From Cocos nucifera (lineage: Eukaryota; Streptophyta; Magnoliopsida; Arecales; Arecaceae), in contig QRFJ01003075.1 of assembly GCA_006176705.1 (NCBI GenBank), positions 62,001-126,000 of the forward strand: DNA of 64,000 nt, written 5' to 3'. A model generated the notes under the pieces. That model was not told the DNA's origin and did no database searches. It worked only from the letters and a program-made list of their open reading frames with translations. Positions 34,216 through 45,738 of this stretch are shown here, piece after piece (position 1 is the first letter of the stretch; the number at the start of each line of letters is the position of its first letter). Made by a program: the position numbers and the translations under genes.

Positions 34216-37041
34216 CTGCATTGTCATATAAGGAATATGAAAATCTGATATCACAGGAGACATTAAGAAAGTGAAGAAAAGTAGTTTTCATTAAAGTAAT
34301 GGTAGTAAGTGATGCAGTGGTGATGTAACCCCTTGATATGAACAAATCATGAAAAAAAATATATATAGAAACATCCCAAACAAATCGCACCAGAACCCAA
34401 AGGAAAAAACAAGTTCTTTCATAATGATCCATGATATGTGGAGCCAAAATAAGGTTTAACAAATATCCACCACCAAAATAAGTAGTTCGCACGTAACACA
34501 ACAATCAGCAAATTCAAATCTAAAGCCTCAACCTAGAAGGACTAGCATAGAGACAACACTCACCAGACATCATCAGGCACATATCAAATATCATGGAGAT
34601 ACAACGTGCATCTGCCATGCCATACCAGCTTGCAGGTGCACCAGGCTCTACAGCCCAAACAGAAATAGACTTAGGCAGCATCAGACAAGTGCTTGTATGT
34701 ATATATGTACGTATGTATGTATGATAAATAGAGCTTCCCCAATGCCAATGGCTCATCTATGTGAAGAATCCATATTATCGGTCATGATTAACTCTCTTTT
34801 TTTTTTTAACACATGGACCAAATTTTACTTCCATCCCTAGTCTGCTAAAAATTTTGACCTGATGTGTCAGATGCACTCCAGAATAACACACTCATACAAC
34901 TGCTTCACTTCCAGAAGCCCCTCAAATGAAGCAGATTTGCAGCCACTATATTACACAAAGAGCAATTACTTAATGTTAAAGATTTCATGCTTGTTGGTTG
35001 ACAGTTTTGCTTAAGTCATTTCTTCTGTTGTAATACCATGTACTTCTTAAAATAGAATACTCTGATTAGGTGGGAATTCGTTTCCTACAACATACAACAT
35101 CACATATTTCATTCAGAAGCTTTTAGAAGTAAACTACTTACCACAGTATCTATACTGTATAAGTTACAAATTTGAATCAAATGGAACAATCTATCAGGTT
35201 ACCAAAAAACCATCCACTGTCTGATCAAACAACGCAGTGGTAGAAGCACCAACAAGAACTGATTTTCATGGATGTAACAAATCATGGTCAAGGCTGCAGA
35301 TTCTCAGGTTAGACATACACGGCAGCATCATACAACTAGAAAATGCTGTAATTTAATTAAAAAAGCACCCTTGCAAATGGCAGTTTCATAAACATAATTG
35401 TCAAAATCATCCGAGAAAAAGAAAGAAAAGAAGAGAACAGAAAATAAGAAAAGGCAGGGGAAGCCATATGTTATATTTGAGTCCAAATGGGCTATATCAG
35501 TATAGTTGGGCTATGTCAGTATAGTTGGGCTGGCCCACTAAAGCAGCCAACTGGAACAGCATTTACATAAGCAACTACCAAACCCAAAATCATCAACATA
35601 AAGAAAATAGAAGACACAAGGGAATTCACAAATACACACACATGCATATAAATATACACATACATACATATAAACGCTGCATAGACATCCACATATTCTC
35701 CCTCCATTACATGACCTGAAAATTCTTCCAGGACATGCAATTCTCAAAACGGTCCTTGCTGAAATGTGATAGCTGCTTTTAGAACTATGATTCACTCCTT
35801 TTTCTTTTTTTGCTAACAGTTCTCTCCTCTTGTTCAATTCCTTACAAAAGCCTCTATCATATGAAAACTGCAAACATGTTAGGGCTTAATATTAACGCAC
35901 ACACGCACGCATGCACATGCGCACGTGCACACGCACGCAAGCGCAAAAAAAAAAAAAAAGAAAAAAAAAATGAAAACAAAAACAAACAAACAAAGGTCCA
36001 CATGATTAAGGCAGAGTCACTCCAATGTTCAATCATAGGTGAAGCAAGTTCAAAATTATTCTAAGGTGAACAGGTAGCACCAAGGGCAACCACAAAAGGA
36101 ATTTATGATCCAATAATATGTGAGCATTCCTATACAACCTAACACAACAGCCAGGTCCTATACAACCTAACACAACAAACAAGTTCACAAACTTTTCCGC
36201 ATCTTAGTGGTTCCTGATAAAAACAATATTATCTCCTTAAAAATATCTTCCATCCATTGCCATCATAATAACCGATCAAAATGATTCATAAGAAAAGCAT
36301 ACAGATCTATAGTCCTGCACAATGAAAGGAGGCATCCAATTTGTCATGATAGGCTCTCTTAAATAGGTTTCCTTGTAAAATTTATCTCCTTTAATAGGGG
36401 TGTAAATGGAGCATATACAAATTTAATAAATTTATAATGATATTTATATTTATCTTTAGTTGACAGGTGCACATGGTGATGGACATCAACCTAAAATGAT
36501 AAGAGTATAAAATTGTTACAATGAACAAGTCTATCAACGAGTGTTGACTGAGCAAAACTCATATCTGGTGCAAACATGTATGGGTATAAATCAGATAAGG
36601 GCTCAAGAGAAAAAAGTGAAGAATAGATGAAGAGAATAAATAATTCATAGCAAATGGTTAGACAAGTGTCTTTAGGTCCACACCAGTAAATAGAACAAGG
36701 TTGTCTAGAAAAGAACCTGGAAGAGTCTCTGGGAGCTTGTTCAGCATTTCCATGCAAGATATTTTCATCTTGATTTCGGTTTTATATTATAACTGCACCC
36801 ATATGCAAATACAGATTCTATGTACCCACATTCATACATGCATTTGATCAAAATAGTAATTTAACTGTGTTTTCTCTTATTTCCAAATTTGTTTTTCCTT
36901 GTGCCTCTTTCACCTGATTGGATGGTTATGATAGAGTAGTGAGAGTTGCTCCTTACTTTTTGACCCAAGGGATTCTTAAACTAGACCCATGATGAAATCA
37001 ATAGAAGAATTTTATTTTTTGTTTATGTTTGTTACCTTCAT
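34216..37041. other. Intron or intergenic sequence upstream of ClpT-like exons
   Basis: No convincing exons. Contains simple repeats at 34697-34730 (GTAT-type), 35630-35675 (ACAT-type), the alternating CA/CG tract at 35896-35943 and the A-rich run after it. A small open frame at about 36660-36760 (minus) is not recognised. Confidence 0.45.
35896..35990. repeat. Alternating purine-pyrimidine tract followed by A-rich run
   Basis: About 48 bases of CA, CG and TG steps (CACACGCACGCATGCACATG and so on), then about 16 A and further A-rich sequence. Such alternation can adopt Z-DNA under supercoiling. Confidence 0.8.
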
Positions 37042-37421
37042 TGATGCAATAAAAGGAGAGGACAACAAGTATTGATAGATTATAGGCTAGAAAAAAAAAA
37101 AGGTTAAGATTGAAGAAGCAACAATTAGGATTTTAGGAAAACCTCTGGTATCGGAAGTTTATTGATAAAAAAAATGACAAAAAACAGCTACAAACCTATG
37201 TTACAGCACTGAAATACTAAGGTTACAAATATTTCTTTTAATCCCAATCCTAGATTAACTACTTTAAATCTTAGTCATTAAAAATTATTAAAATAAATTT
37301 GGAGCTACAGTACCCATGAATAATAATGGCACTACAGTAACCTGTGAACAATAATTTGCTACAGTAAAATAGCAATTAAAATAAATAATCTATTTAAAGT
37401 TTTACTCTAAGCTCCTGCATA
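37042..37421 (-). repeat. 3' LTR of chromovirus
   Basis: Matches 51866-52242 with visible substitutions. The inner end is slightly changed (TGCATA for TGCATCA). Confidence 0.85.
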
Positions 37422-37640
37422 TTCTACTCGGCTTGGAAAACTCGACTCCAGCGAGAAAGCTTTCAAAGTTTCAACGTATATCTCTGGATCAATCTTCTTC
37501 AAATCATCTTGATCAATCCAGGTACTCTCACTAGCCGGCTTACCCAACCACTTCACCAAGAATCTTCTATATTGGTTGCCCCTTCGAGACTTGACTTCTT
37601 TAACATCCAAAACATCTTCAATAACCTTAACTGAACCCTT
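37407..37640 (-). pseudogene. Chromodomain at the end of chromovirus pol
   Basis: The minus strand encodes RRGNQYRRFLVKWLGK followed by S-T-W-I, the core of a retrotransposon chromodomain. It is thought to steer integration toward particular chromatin by binding histone marks. The stop codon lies about 15 bases inside the 3' LTR, so the reading frame runs into the LTR. An in-frame TAG near 37645 separates it from the preceding integrase part. Confidence 0.85.
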
Positions 37641-37646
37641 AGGATA

Positions 37647-37970
37647 CTACTGAATCAGATCTGAAACTTCAACCACTTTCCCATCAAAACCCTCAAATGG
37701 ATACAAATTTGAAACATTAAACACTAGACTGATCTGCAGATCTGATGGCAGCTTAATTATATAAGCATTTGAGCTTATTTTCTTCAACAATTTGCAAGCC
37801 CCAAACTTCCTTGACTTGAGTTTGTGATCAGTACCTTTAGGAAACCTCTCTTGCCTCAAATGCACAAGGACTAAGTCTCCTTCCTCAAATTCCTTGACAT
37901 AACAATGTTGATTGACTACATTCACATAAATCTCATTGCTGGGTCAAATGTGATACGCAAATGCCTCTCC
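37647..37970 (-). pseudogene. Chromovirus integrase C-terminal domain
   Basis: The 92-codon frame contains the conserved F-x-x-G-D-L-V-x-V block, then KLKSRKFGACKLLKKISSNA and the ending F-N-V-S-N-L-Y-P-F, as in the C-terminal DNA-binding domain of gypsy integrase. It is cut off from the integrase core by the hAT insertion at 37979-38808. Confidence 0.85.
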
Positions 37971-38816
37971 ATCATCACTAAGGCTGGCCGGGCTAGGCCA
38001 GGCCATACCCCAACCCAAGCCCGGCCTGAAATAATTTTTCAGGCTTCAAGCTGGGCTTTAAGCCTGATTTTTTTGAAAAAATACAATCCTGAGCCCAATT
38101 GGGCCAACCCACTCAACTCCCGTGAGGATCGGGAGCGGCCGCCTTCCCCCTCTCTCCACAACCTCTCTAACGTCTCCGAAAAGCATGGCAGCCACCACGG
38201 CATGTGCCTAACTAGTGGCTTCCACCCCATCTATGCGAAGCTCGGCGAAATCCTAGCCCTCACAAATTCACGCCAAATCGGCCTCAGGAAAGAGATCTCC
38301 ATTGATTGAACGAACGCCATTAGCTCTATCTCAGAAGCAGTCTCATCAAATTGAAGGCACCGGTGAAACCCCGCGGGAGGTTGAGGTCCTCTATCGCCCA
38401 ATCCAGCTAGGGCCTGGACGAAGCAAGCAGTGATGTCGATGAGGGAGCAGAGGGCTCCGCAGCAGCGTACCCGACGATGAGGCAAATCTAGGCCACGGCG
38501 ACCCTAGAAATAGTGGTGGAGAAAGGGGGACAAGGGCCGTTCTCCTCTTCCTCATGCTTCACCAGTGATTCCATTCATGGCCGAAGTTGGGGATTTGTGG
38601 GTTTGCAAAGGAAAGGGAAGGTTGCAAAGGAGAGGAGAGTTGGGGATTTGGGTTCGGGCCCAAGTCGGGCCAAAGATCTGCCCAAGCCTGGCCCAAAAAA
38701 AAATGGGTCCTATTTTTAGGCCCGAGCCCGGCCCGAAAGATCTGCCCAAGCCCAAAACTGGCCTGGCCCGATGGGCCTCGAGCCGGCCCAAGCCCACTTC
38801 CAGCCCTAATCATCAC
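37971..38816. mobile_element. Non-autonomous hAT element (37979-38808) with perfect 8-bp duplication
   Basis: Flanked by ATCATCAC at 37971-37978 and 38809-38816. Ends are TAAGGCTGG on the left and CCAGCCCTA on the right, a nine-base terminal inverted repeat with one mismatch. Both subterminal regions are rich in GGCCCGAGCC-like words in opposite orientations, as expected of transposase-binding repeats. 830 bp, distinctly GC-rich in parts compared with its host. Open frames on both strands (38513-38832) are composition effects; there is no transposase. Confidence 0.9.
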
Positions 38817-39343
38817 TAACCCTTGCTCCTAATGGCAAGGGAACTAAATCAAGCATATGTTGAGGCTTGAATCCATAAGCAGCTTCAAATGGTGTCTTCT
38901 TGATTGTTCTATTAACTAAATTATTATAAGCAAATTTGGCCCGAGGAATAATCAAGTCCCAACTCTTAGCATGATTTCCCATGAGGCATCTTAACATATT
39001 TCCCAAACTCCGATTAACAGCTTCGATTTGTCCATCTGTTAGTGAATGACAAGTGCTGAAATATTTTAGTCGAGTTCCTATCTTCCTCCACAAAGTCTTC
39101 CAAAAGTATCCCATAAATTTGACATCACGATCAAAAACAATGGAAGAAGGAACACCATGTAGTCTCACCACCTCTTTGAAAAACAAATCAGCAATGTGTG
39201 TAGCATCTGAAGTCTTGAAACAAGGGATGAAATGCACCATCTTCAAGAAACAATCCACCACAACAAAGATGGAATCATATCCCTTGGATGTCTTTGGAAG
39301 TCCCAAGACAAAATCCATGCTCAAGTGAATCCAAGATGCTTCA
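38817..39343 (-). pseudogene. Chromovirus integrase core
   Basis: A 172-codon frame with all three catalytic acidic residues of the D,D(35)E integrase core in place: M-D-F-V-L-G-L-P, then F-D-R-D-V-K-F and G-Q-I-E-A-V-N-R. The upstream zinc-binding part lies at 49736-49951, on the other side of the nested Copia element. The frame is open across the core, but the protein is interrupted on both sides by insertions. Confidence 0.9.
39339..39343. repeat. Target-site duplication of nested Copia (left, CTTCA)
   Basis: Pairs with CTTCC at 49689-49693, one mismatch. Confidence 0.75.
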
Positions 39344-41792
39344 TAAAAGGAATATGCCCTCTAGCCAATCGAAATATGTATTTTGATGGGATATTCTTTA
39401 TCTTCCAAACCCATGTAATGATGTTTTCAAATAAATAAAGATATTTATTTCATCATATATTGCGTTTTAATTATTTATTTAAGATTATGATGAACCCCAT
39501 AAATTAGAACTATGATTTTTGGGGTATGATGAGATCATACTAGTGAAACCTAAAATCTTAAAATTCTAATTTAAATATTCCTAATCGATGAAACATTGAG
39601 TTGGGGATCAATGTCTTCGATAAGACTGGCACATCCTATGTATACTCGATGGAGAGGATGATTGATCTCACAGTCACTTGTGTATGACACTAATACAAGA
39701 ATGTGGGTGTTCATTAAAGAATAAGTTCACTTAATTGAACCAACTCGAGAACATCTAATGGAGTCTTATCTACATGTCAGTAAATGGTTCTCATAGTGGG
39801 AGTTGTGCATGTAATCCTTTGACCTGAGGCTACTATGAAACCTTATATGTATGAATCCATATTTTGGTTCATACTTATTCATGACTCAGTCATGTATGGG
39901 ATGATCTAGATATGGTGGATTACATATGGAGGTTGTGAGTAGGTCAACATGAAATCAATCACTCCTAGTAAGAGGAGATCGCATCCTACTTGCTTCAATC
40001 AAATGATGATTCAGGAAGTCTTTGATCAAAGCATGATAAAAATTAGAAATGATTTCTAATATTTCATTAATTGAATCATCATTATAAGATTAAGAGAAAT
40101 ATGAATATAATATTGGATTTAACATATTTCCATACCTAGAGTCATATTCGGGATGCAGGAAGATTGAAGGATCCTGTTGCACGGTAACTTTTCACTGAAG
40201 AGTATTTTTGCTATTTTCATCAAAATTTCATATCTTCGAGGTAGACATGATACGTTGCTAGATGTCAATCTTGTCTTGTGGGTTTGATTGAATTAAAGAG
40301 ATTAATTTGATCATTAATTAGAAAGTATGCTAATTGATCAAAAATGGGTTAGCTAGTTTTAACCTAAATCGGTTTGGTTGAATTCTAACCAAATTAGGTT
40401 AAATCGCATCCGGACCCACTGCTGGCTAGATGTGGAACCCAATAGATCACATATAAAAAGAATTGATCAAGGATCTAATTGGATTAGATCATGTTTGCAA
40501 GTTGAACATGCTAGCACATGTTGCAAATCCTAGCATCTAGATTCGAATCAGATTTCGATTTGGGCTAATTTAGATCCAATTTGAGCCAAATCAGATTTGA
40601 TCTTGACTTGGGTGTAGCCTAGGCTTATTGGGCTTGCTGTTGGGCACCTCCTACCCGAGTACCACACACCAGAGACTCTTGGTGTGTGGGAATTGTTTTG
40701 TACGCTAGGACGACTCCTAGGTGCATAAAATTTGTTGGCGCCACATTTAAGATATGTTATCCATTTTTTTTACGTAACTTTAATTACGTGGTTTCAAATC
40801 TAAGAAGGGGCGAGAAGAGTCCTGCCTTTGAACCTCTTCATAGAATATCTGAAAAATTGGATAAGATAAGAGTCCTAGCCATCCCTCCTTCTTGGCACCC
40901 CTTGGACCAAGTCTAAGGTTAACTTTTCTTCTGTTCACACACCATCCTTATCTCCATGCCCCATCTGAAGTTGGCGCACTTAATAAAGGCCTTTGGATGG
41001 TCTTGTGATCATATCACAACCCTACAAAGGTGGCACCAAGTAGAAATGAAACTACGTGACTTTTCGGAAACAACGGAGAATTATTTTCCGAAGAGTCCTG
41101 TGCGAAGCAACTCTTGGATTTAATTTCCCTTGCTTTCATGTGGCTTGATTTTTTAGATGGACGTGAGATGATGGAATGGGCATGAGATATGCCCAGGAAG
41201 AAGGCGTGAGAAATTAGAGGCATCCCTACGTACATTATAAATAGGAGCGCACTTCGAGAGTCCAAGTCAATCAGAACTCTCTCCTTTCTTACATACTCTC
41301 CCTAATTGTCCAATTTCTCTCTTCCTTTCCTTGTTAAGACAAAGTCCTATTAAAGGACAAGAGGTTTGCTTTAGGACAAGGACTTAGGAAGAAAGTAAAG
41401 AAAGACAAGGAGAATAGAAAGAAAGAAAAGGATGGGCCAGGAGGGTGATAGCAAAGGTTAAGGTTATGCCTAAATAATTAAAGTTCTTATCATAAGAATT
41501 TTAATTAAAAAAATTAGAGGTGCTAATGACTTGATCGAGTCCCCGTATTGATCAACATTGGAGGGTGAACACATGGGCACCTGGTGGAACCCCTGACGGA
41601 TTGTTACCGACAATCAGGATCAAATTAGGGTTAAGCGATCAGAGCTATGTTCTAATATCCTAATTTATGTTATAAATACATATGATATGATTTAAATTCT
41701 AATAAGGTGATCCTAGGACTCGGGTTTGATTCTATGATTTCATAATTTTTGCTTTGAAATCTGTGCTTCCGCTCTATACACCAAATCCTATG
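39344..41792 (+). repeat. 5' LTR of nested Copia, family A
   Basis: About 2,449 bp. The terminal TG has decayed to TA and the terminal CA to TG. TATA box at 41236-41244. It includes a 228-base segment (39751-39978) missing from the 3' LTR. Confidence 0.88.
41236..41244 (+). promoter_or_regulatory. LTR TATA box (5' LTR)
   Basis: TATAAATAG, conserved at 49135-49143 in the 3' LTR and in the minus copy near 3160. Confidence 0.6.
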
Positions 41793-41793
41793 G

Positions 41794-41805
41794 TGGTATC
41801 AGAGC
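41794..41805 (+). promoter_or_regulatory. Primer-binding site, initiator-Met tRNA type
   Basis: TGGTATCAGAGC immediately downstream of the 5' LTR. Confidence 0.92.
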
Positions 41806-42903
41806 AAGCCTTATTAGGTTAAATCATATGTTGCTATGTTTATATTTTCATGGCAAAATTGTAAATATGATATGATCATATTTAATTTATTTAGCATGTT
41901 ATTTATATGATGTGATCATATTTGTTTAATCATAATTAGATTATGATTGTAATATCATCCTGTTGCCCTGACATAGTGGTATGTATTCACTATGTAATGA
42001 TGGTTGTCCATGTTGATGTGTTTGTTATACATCATGATTGATATATTCATATATTTAGTATGATTTAAATTAGAACATGCATAGAGACCAATTAAAGCCC
42101 TCTATAAAATTATATTAAGTTGTAGTATAATTAACCGATAGCAGAACCAATCTGGATGTCTAATTGATCCGGTGTCTAAGAAAGTGGTTCATGATTGATA
42201 AAGAGAACATGATTTCTAATTGGTTCCGTTGTCTGACCTAGCCAATTTATTGGTGTCTAAGAAAAGCAATGAGGGACCCCCACCTCTCTCCCACTTATCT
42301 GGCTGATTACATTAATTTAATTCTAGATTAGGGTGCTTAGAGTTATATTCACTATATTAAGGCCTTCCTTTATGCTAGGTCATTATTATGTCACGAACCA
42401 TATTAAGTTTGCTGTGTAACCACAAGACCTATTATGGGGACTGATGTAATATTAATCTGGTGCATTAAGATGATTATAGCATTTTGGATATACTGCTTTG
42501 TCGTGCAACCATAAAAGCAGTTATATTCTATTTTGACTGTATAGAAATGAAGGGTCCTACTTAACTAAAATATTATAATTTGTTGTGTAAACACAAGACT
42601 ATTAATGTTTTAGAGGCCATGGTTATATTGAGAATTGCATAAGATGCAATTGGAAAGAGTTTCATACCTTTGAACTTATAAAAGTTTTATTGTGCAACCA
42701 TAAGATTTTTTTATAAGGAATTAGGATCTCAATCCCACTAAGAAAACTAATAAGATTTTCTCGATTATCATATTGGAGGATTATGATTTTCGATAAAATA
42801 GTGGAAGACAATTAAATTAAAGTCCTAATTTAATTGTGTATGTCATCATGAGTTGTTAGCTTATGTAATGTTCTTTATTATGTAGATTAAAATAGTTTCT
42901 TCA
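41806..42903 (+). other. Leader of nested Copia
   Basis: Non-coding, AT-rich; collinear with 1500-2573 of the minus-strand copy. Confidence 0.7.
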
Positions 42904-43675
42904 CTTTTACTACGTTCAATTTTGGATTCAAATAAGTTGACCGATCCTAATTATATGGACTGATTAAGAAATCTTAAAATAGTACTCAATAAGGAGAAAC
43001 TCTCCTATATCCTCAATGCCCCTGACCTTGAGCCGTTAAGGGAAGATGCCATAGAGGAAGATAAATCCACATAAAAGATATGAAAAAATGATTCTTTGAC
43101 TGTCAAATGCATCATACTCGCCTCTATGAGTAATAAATTATAGAGGCAGCATGATGGCATGGATACTCAGTCCATATTGCTCAATCTAAAAGAGCTATAT
43201 GGAGAACAGAGTAGGACTACTAGATATGAGATATCTAAGCAGTTATTCCGTGCCAGAATAGTAGAAAGATCGTCTGTGCAAGACCATGTTCTGATGGTAA
43301 TCGATCTGATCACTCAATTAGGTCAATTAGGTTTTGTCATGGATGGAAAGTTGAATCAGGATTTGATCCTACAATCACTCTCGGAATCATTTGCTCAATT
43401 TGTCGTGAACTATCACATGAACAAACTGAATACTTTCCTGCCTGAGCTGTTAAATATGTTAAAAACAGCAGAGAGCCATATCAAAAAGGATAAGACTCTT
43501 TTTCTTCTTGTAGATGGGATCTCCAAGAAGAAGGCAAGTAAAAAGGGTTCAAAGAAAAGGCTGAACCCTAAAGGTGGTATAAATAAGAGGAAGGGAAAGA
43601 AAGCCTCCGGACAGACGTCCTGTTTTCACTGCGACAAAGCAGATCATTAGAAGAGAAATTGCAAGGCTTACCTTG
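42904..43675 (+). pseudogene. Copia gag (family A, plus copy)
   Basis: The capsid N-terminus at 42904-43150 is readable but frameshifted. The 163-codon open frame 43159-43650 carries the rest of capsid (LSESFAQFVVNYHMNKL), a lysine-rich tail and the zinc knuckle start CFHCDKADH. There a TAG stop stands where the minus-strand family members lead one to expect Trp, a likely G-to-A change. The last knuckle Cys follows at about 43660. Confidence 0.88.
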
Positions 43676-43680
43676 CAATT

Positions 43681-44516
43681 GTGAAGGCTGGTGCAAATGT
43701 TGCACCAAAAAGTATGTATGAGATACATACAATATTATCATTAAATTCTTCCATTTCAAACTCTTGGATATTGGATACCGATTGTGGTTTTTATATCTGC
43801 AAATCTTTGCAGAAGCCGCAGAAAATTAGGAGTTTGAAGAAGGATGACTTCGAGCTTTACGACGCTGGAGGAGAATCCATCCAAGCGGAAGTTATAAAGA
43901 CATATTTTGAAATTGCCTTCTGGGTAGATCTTAGAGCTTAGAAATTGTTACTATATGCCTAAGATCATTAGAAATATTGTATCTATATCCTTGTTATTAA
44001 AACAAGATTATAATCTTGATGTAACAAGTAAAGGTTACTCGATTAAATATTCTAATGAAATAATATGTTTTGGCATTTTTAACAATGATCTATTGACTCT
44101 ATAATTGGATGACAATATATTTCATGTTAATAAAAATAGAAAACGAAAGAGAGAAGACAAAAAATACTTTACTATGGCACCATCGACTTGGTCATATTAA
44201 TGAGACTAGGATTAACAAGTTATACAAAGAAAAATTCTTTGATCCTTATGATTATGAATCATTAGGAACTTGTGAATCATGTCTCATGGGTAAAATGACC
44301 AAGACTCCATTTAGTAGACATGGAGAAAGAACAAGTGAGTTATTAGGATTTGTATATACAGATGTATGTGGTCCTATGACAACTCAGGCCAGAGGATACT
44401 CTTATTATATAACGTTCACTGATGATTTATCTAGGTTTGGATATGTGTATCTTATGAAACACAAATTCGACGCCTTTGATAAATTTAAAGAGTATCAAAG
44501 TATGGTCGAAAAATAA
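43681..44516 (+). pseudogene. Copia protease, pre-integrase and integrase N-terminal part
   Basis: The frame 43681-43941 contains the protease active-site region with W-I-L-D-T-D, where the usual Gly after D-T is Asp. The frame 44109-44516 (135 codons) contains the H..H..C..C zinc site (LLWHHRLGHIN, CESCLMGKM) and the start of the integrase core with its first catalytic Asp (V-Y-T-D-V-C-G-P-M) and FTDDLSRFGYVYLMK. Stops separate the two. The integrase core continues at 44517-44940 with an interrupting TAA at 44514. Confidence 0.88.
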
Positions 44517-45053
44517 ACTGAAAAGAGTATAAAAATTCTTCAGTCTGATCGGGAAGAAGAATACTTATCCAGTGAATTTCTAGACTATCTTAAAGTAGAG
44601 GGAATTCTCTCTGAATACACCCCTCCTTATACACCGCAGTTAAATGGTGTAGCCGAAAGAAGAAATCGTATCTTATTGAATATGGTACGATCCATGATGT
44701 GCTTCACAGAGTTACCTATTTCATTCTGAGGTCATGCCCTAGAGACCGCAGTATACATCTTGAATAGAGTACCTTCTAAGTCTATATCTAGCACTCCATA
44801 TAAGATATAGAGAGAAAAGAAACCTAACCTTAAGTATCTTAAGATATGGGATTGTTCCGCATATATCAAAAGAAATTTTGAAGATAAGCTAGATGCTAGA
44901 GCAGATAGATGTCTATTTGTAGGATATCTTAGAGATGGTATGGGATATCTATTCTACCATCCTACTGAACAAAAGATGTTTGTAAGTAGGCATGCCACTT
45001 TCATGGAGAAAGAATTCATCCTAGAAAAGGCAGTGGAAGAAACATTGAACTTA
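44517..45053 (+). pseudogene. Copia integrase core and C-terminal part
   Basis: Readable blocks include the second catalytic Asp region (L-Q-S-D-R-E-E-E-Y, about 44540), the catalytic Glu region (NGVAERRNR, about 44645-44675), and the C-terminal block containing GYLFYHPTEQKMFVSRHATF (44943-45002). A stop near 44728 and another near 44807 interrupt it. The MITE insertion at 45054 splits it from reverse transcriptase. Confidence 0.82.
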
Positions 45054-45738
45054 GGATCTGTTTGGCCAAGCTGTGAAAATCAGCTTATTTTGAAATCACT
45101 TTTTTTCAATGGAGTTTCAGAAAAAGTGATGTGAGAGAAAAGCAATTTGTGTTTGGCAAAATTATTTGATAAGTGCTTTTATCAATATTTGAGAAGCAGT
45201 TTGTATTTGGCAAAATCTTTCAAAAAAAATACTTTTGACTATCAAATTATGAAAAAATGCATGTATAGATTTACTTTACAATTAATATTATTTAAATAGA
45301 TAAATAATTTTAAATATTCATTATGATTAATTTTAATTTAATTTTTATTTTTTATTTAATTAAAATAAAAAAATAAAATAACAAAAAATATATTAAAATT
45401 TTAATGAATATAAATACAATTGAACCAAAGATAATATATATTGAACATTTTACATAATTTTTATACGATAATAAAAATAGAGATAGTTATGGTAAATAAT
45501 GATTTTGAGGATGGATCATTTTATCTTAAAAAATTAATTTTCTGTTTCTACTTCTGCTTCCAAGGAGAAGCTCCAATTTCTGCTCTCTCCACAGCAGAAA
45601 AATTGCTTCTGCTACCATTCAAAAGCAGATTATTTTTTAAAATAAGCTTGGCCAAACACCTTGTTTTTTTCAAAATAAACACTTTTTTGAAAAAAAAGTA
45701 CTTTTTACTTCTTAAAAGCTTAGCCAAACAAGCCCTTA
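45051..45738. mobile_element. Harbinger/Tourist-type MITE (45054-45735) with TTA duplication
   Basis: Flanked by TTA on both sides (45051-45053, 45736-45738). Ends GGATCTGTTTGGCCAAGCT and, reversed, GGGCTTGTTTGGCTAAGCT form a 19-base terminal inverted repeat with three to four mismatches. TTA duplications and GGG/GGA..GTTTGG ends are typical of Tourist MITEs moved by PIF/Harbinger transposases. 682 bp, AT-rich, no transposase; the open frame at 45441-45791 is incidental. Confidence 0.85.

Noticed and set aside
34697..35680. GTAT and ACAT simple repeats considered as CRISPR-like or satellite arrays
   Set aside because: Short microsatellites without regular spacers.
36640..36780. Minus-strand frame considered as an upstream ClpT exon
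   Set aside because: Lacks the conserved Clp N-repeat residues and has a stop within about 30 codons in the best frame.
38513..38832. Overlapping open frames on both strands rich in Pro, Gly and Arg
   Set aside because: They lie within the GC-rich hAT element and follow its GGCCCG words; open on both strands through composition, no domain.
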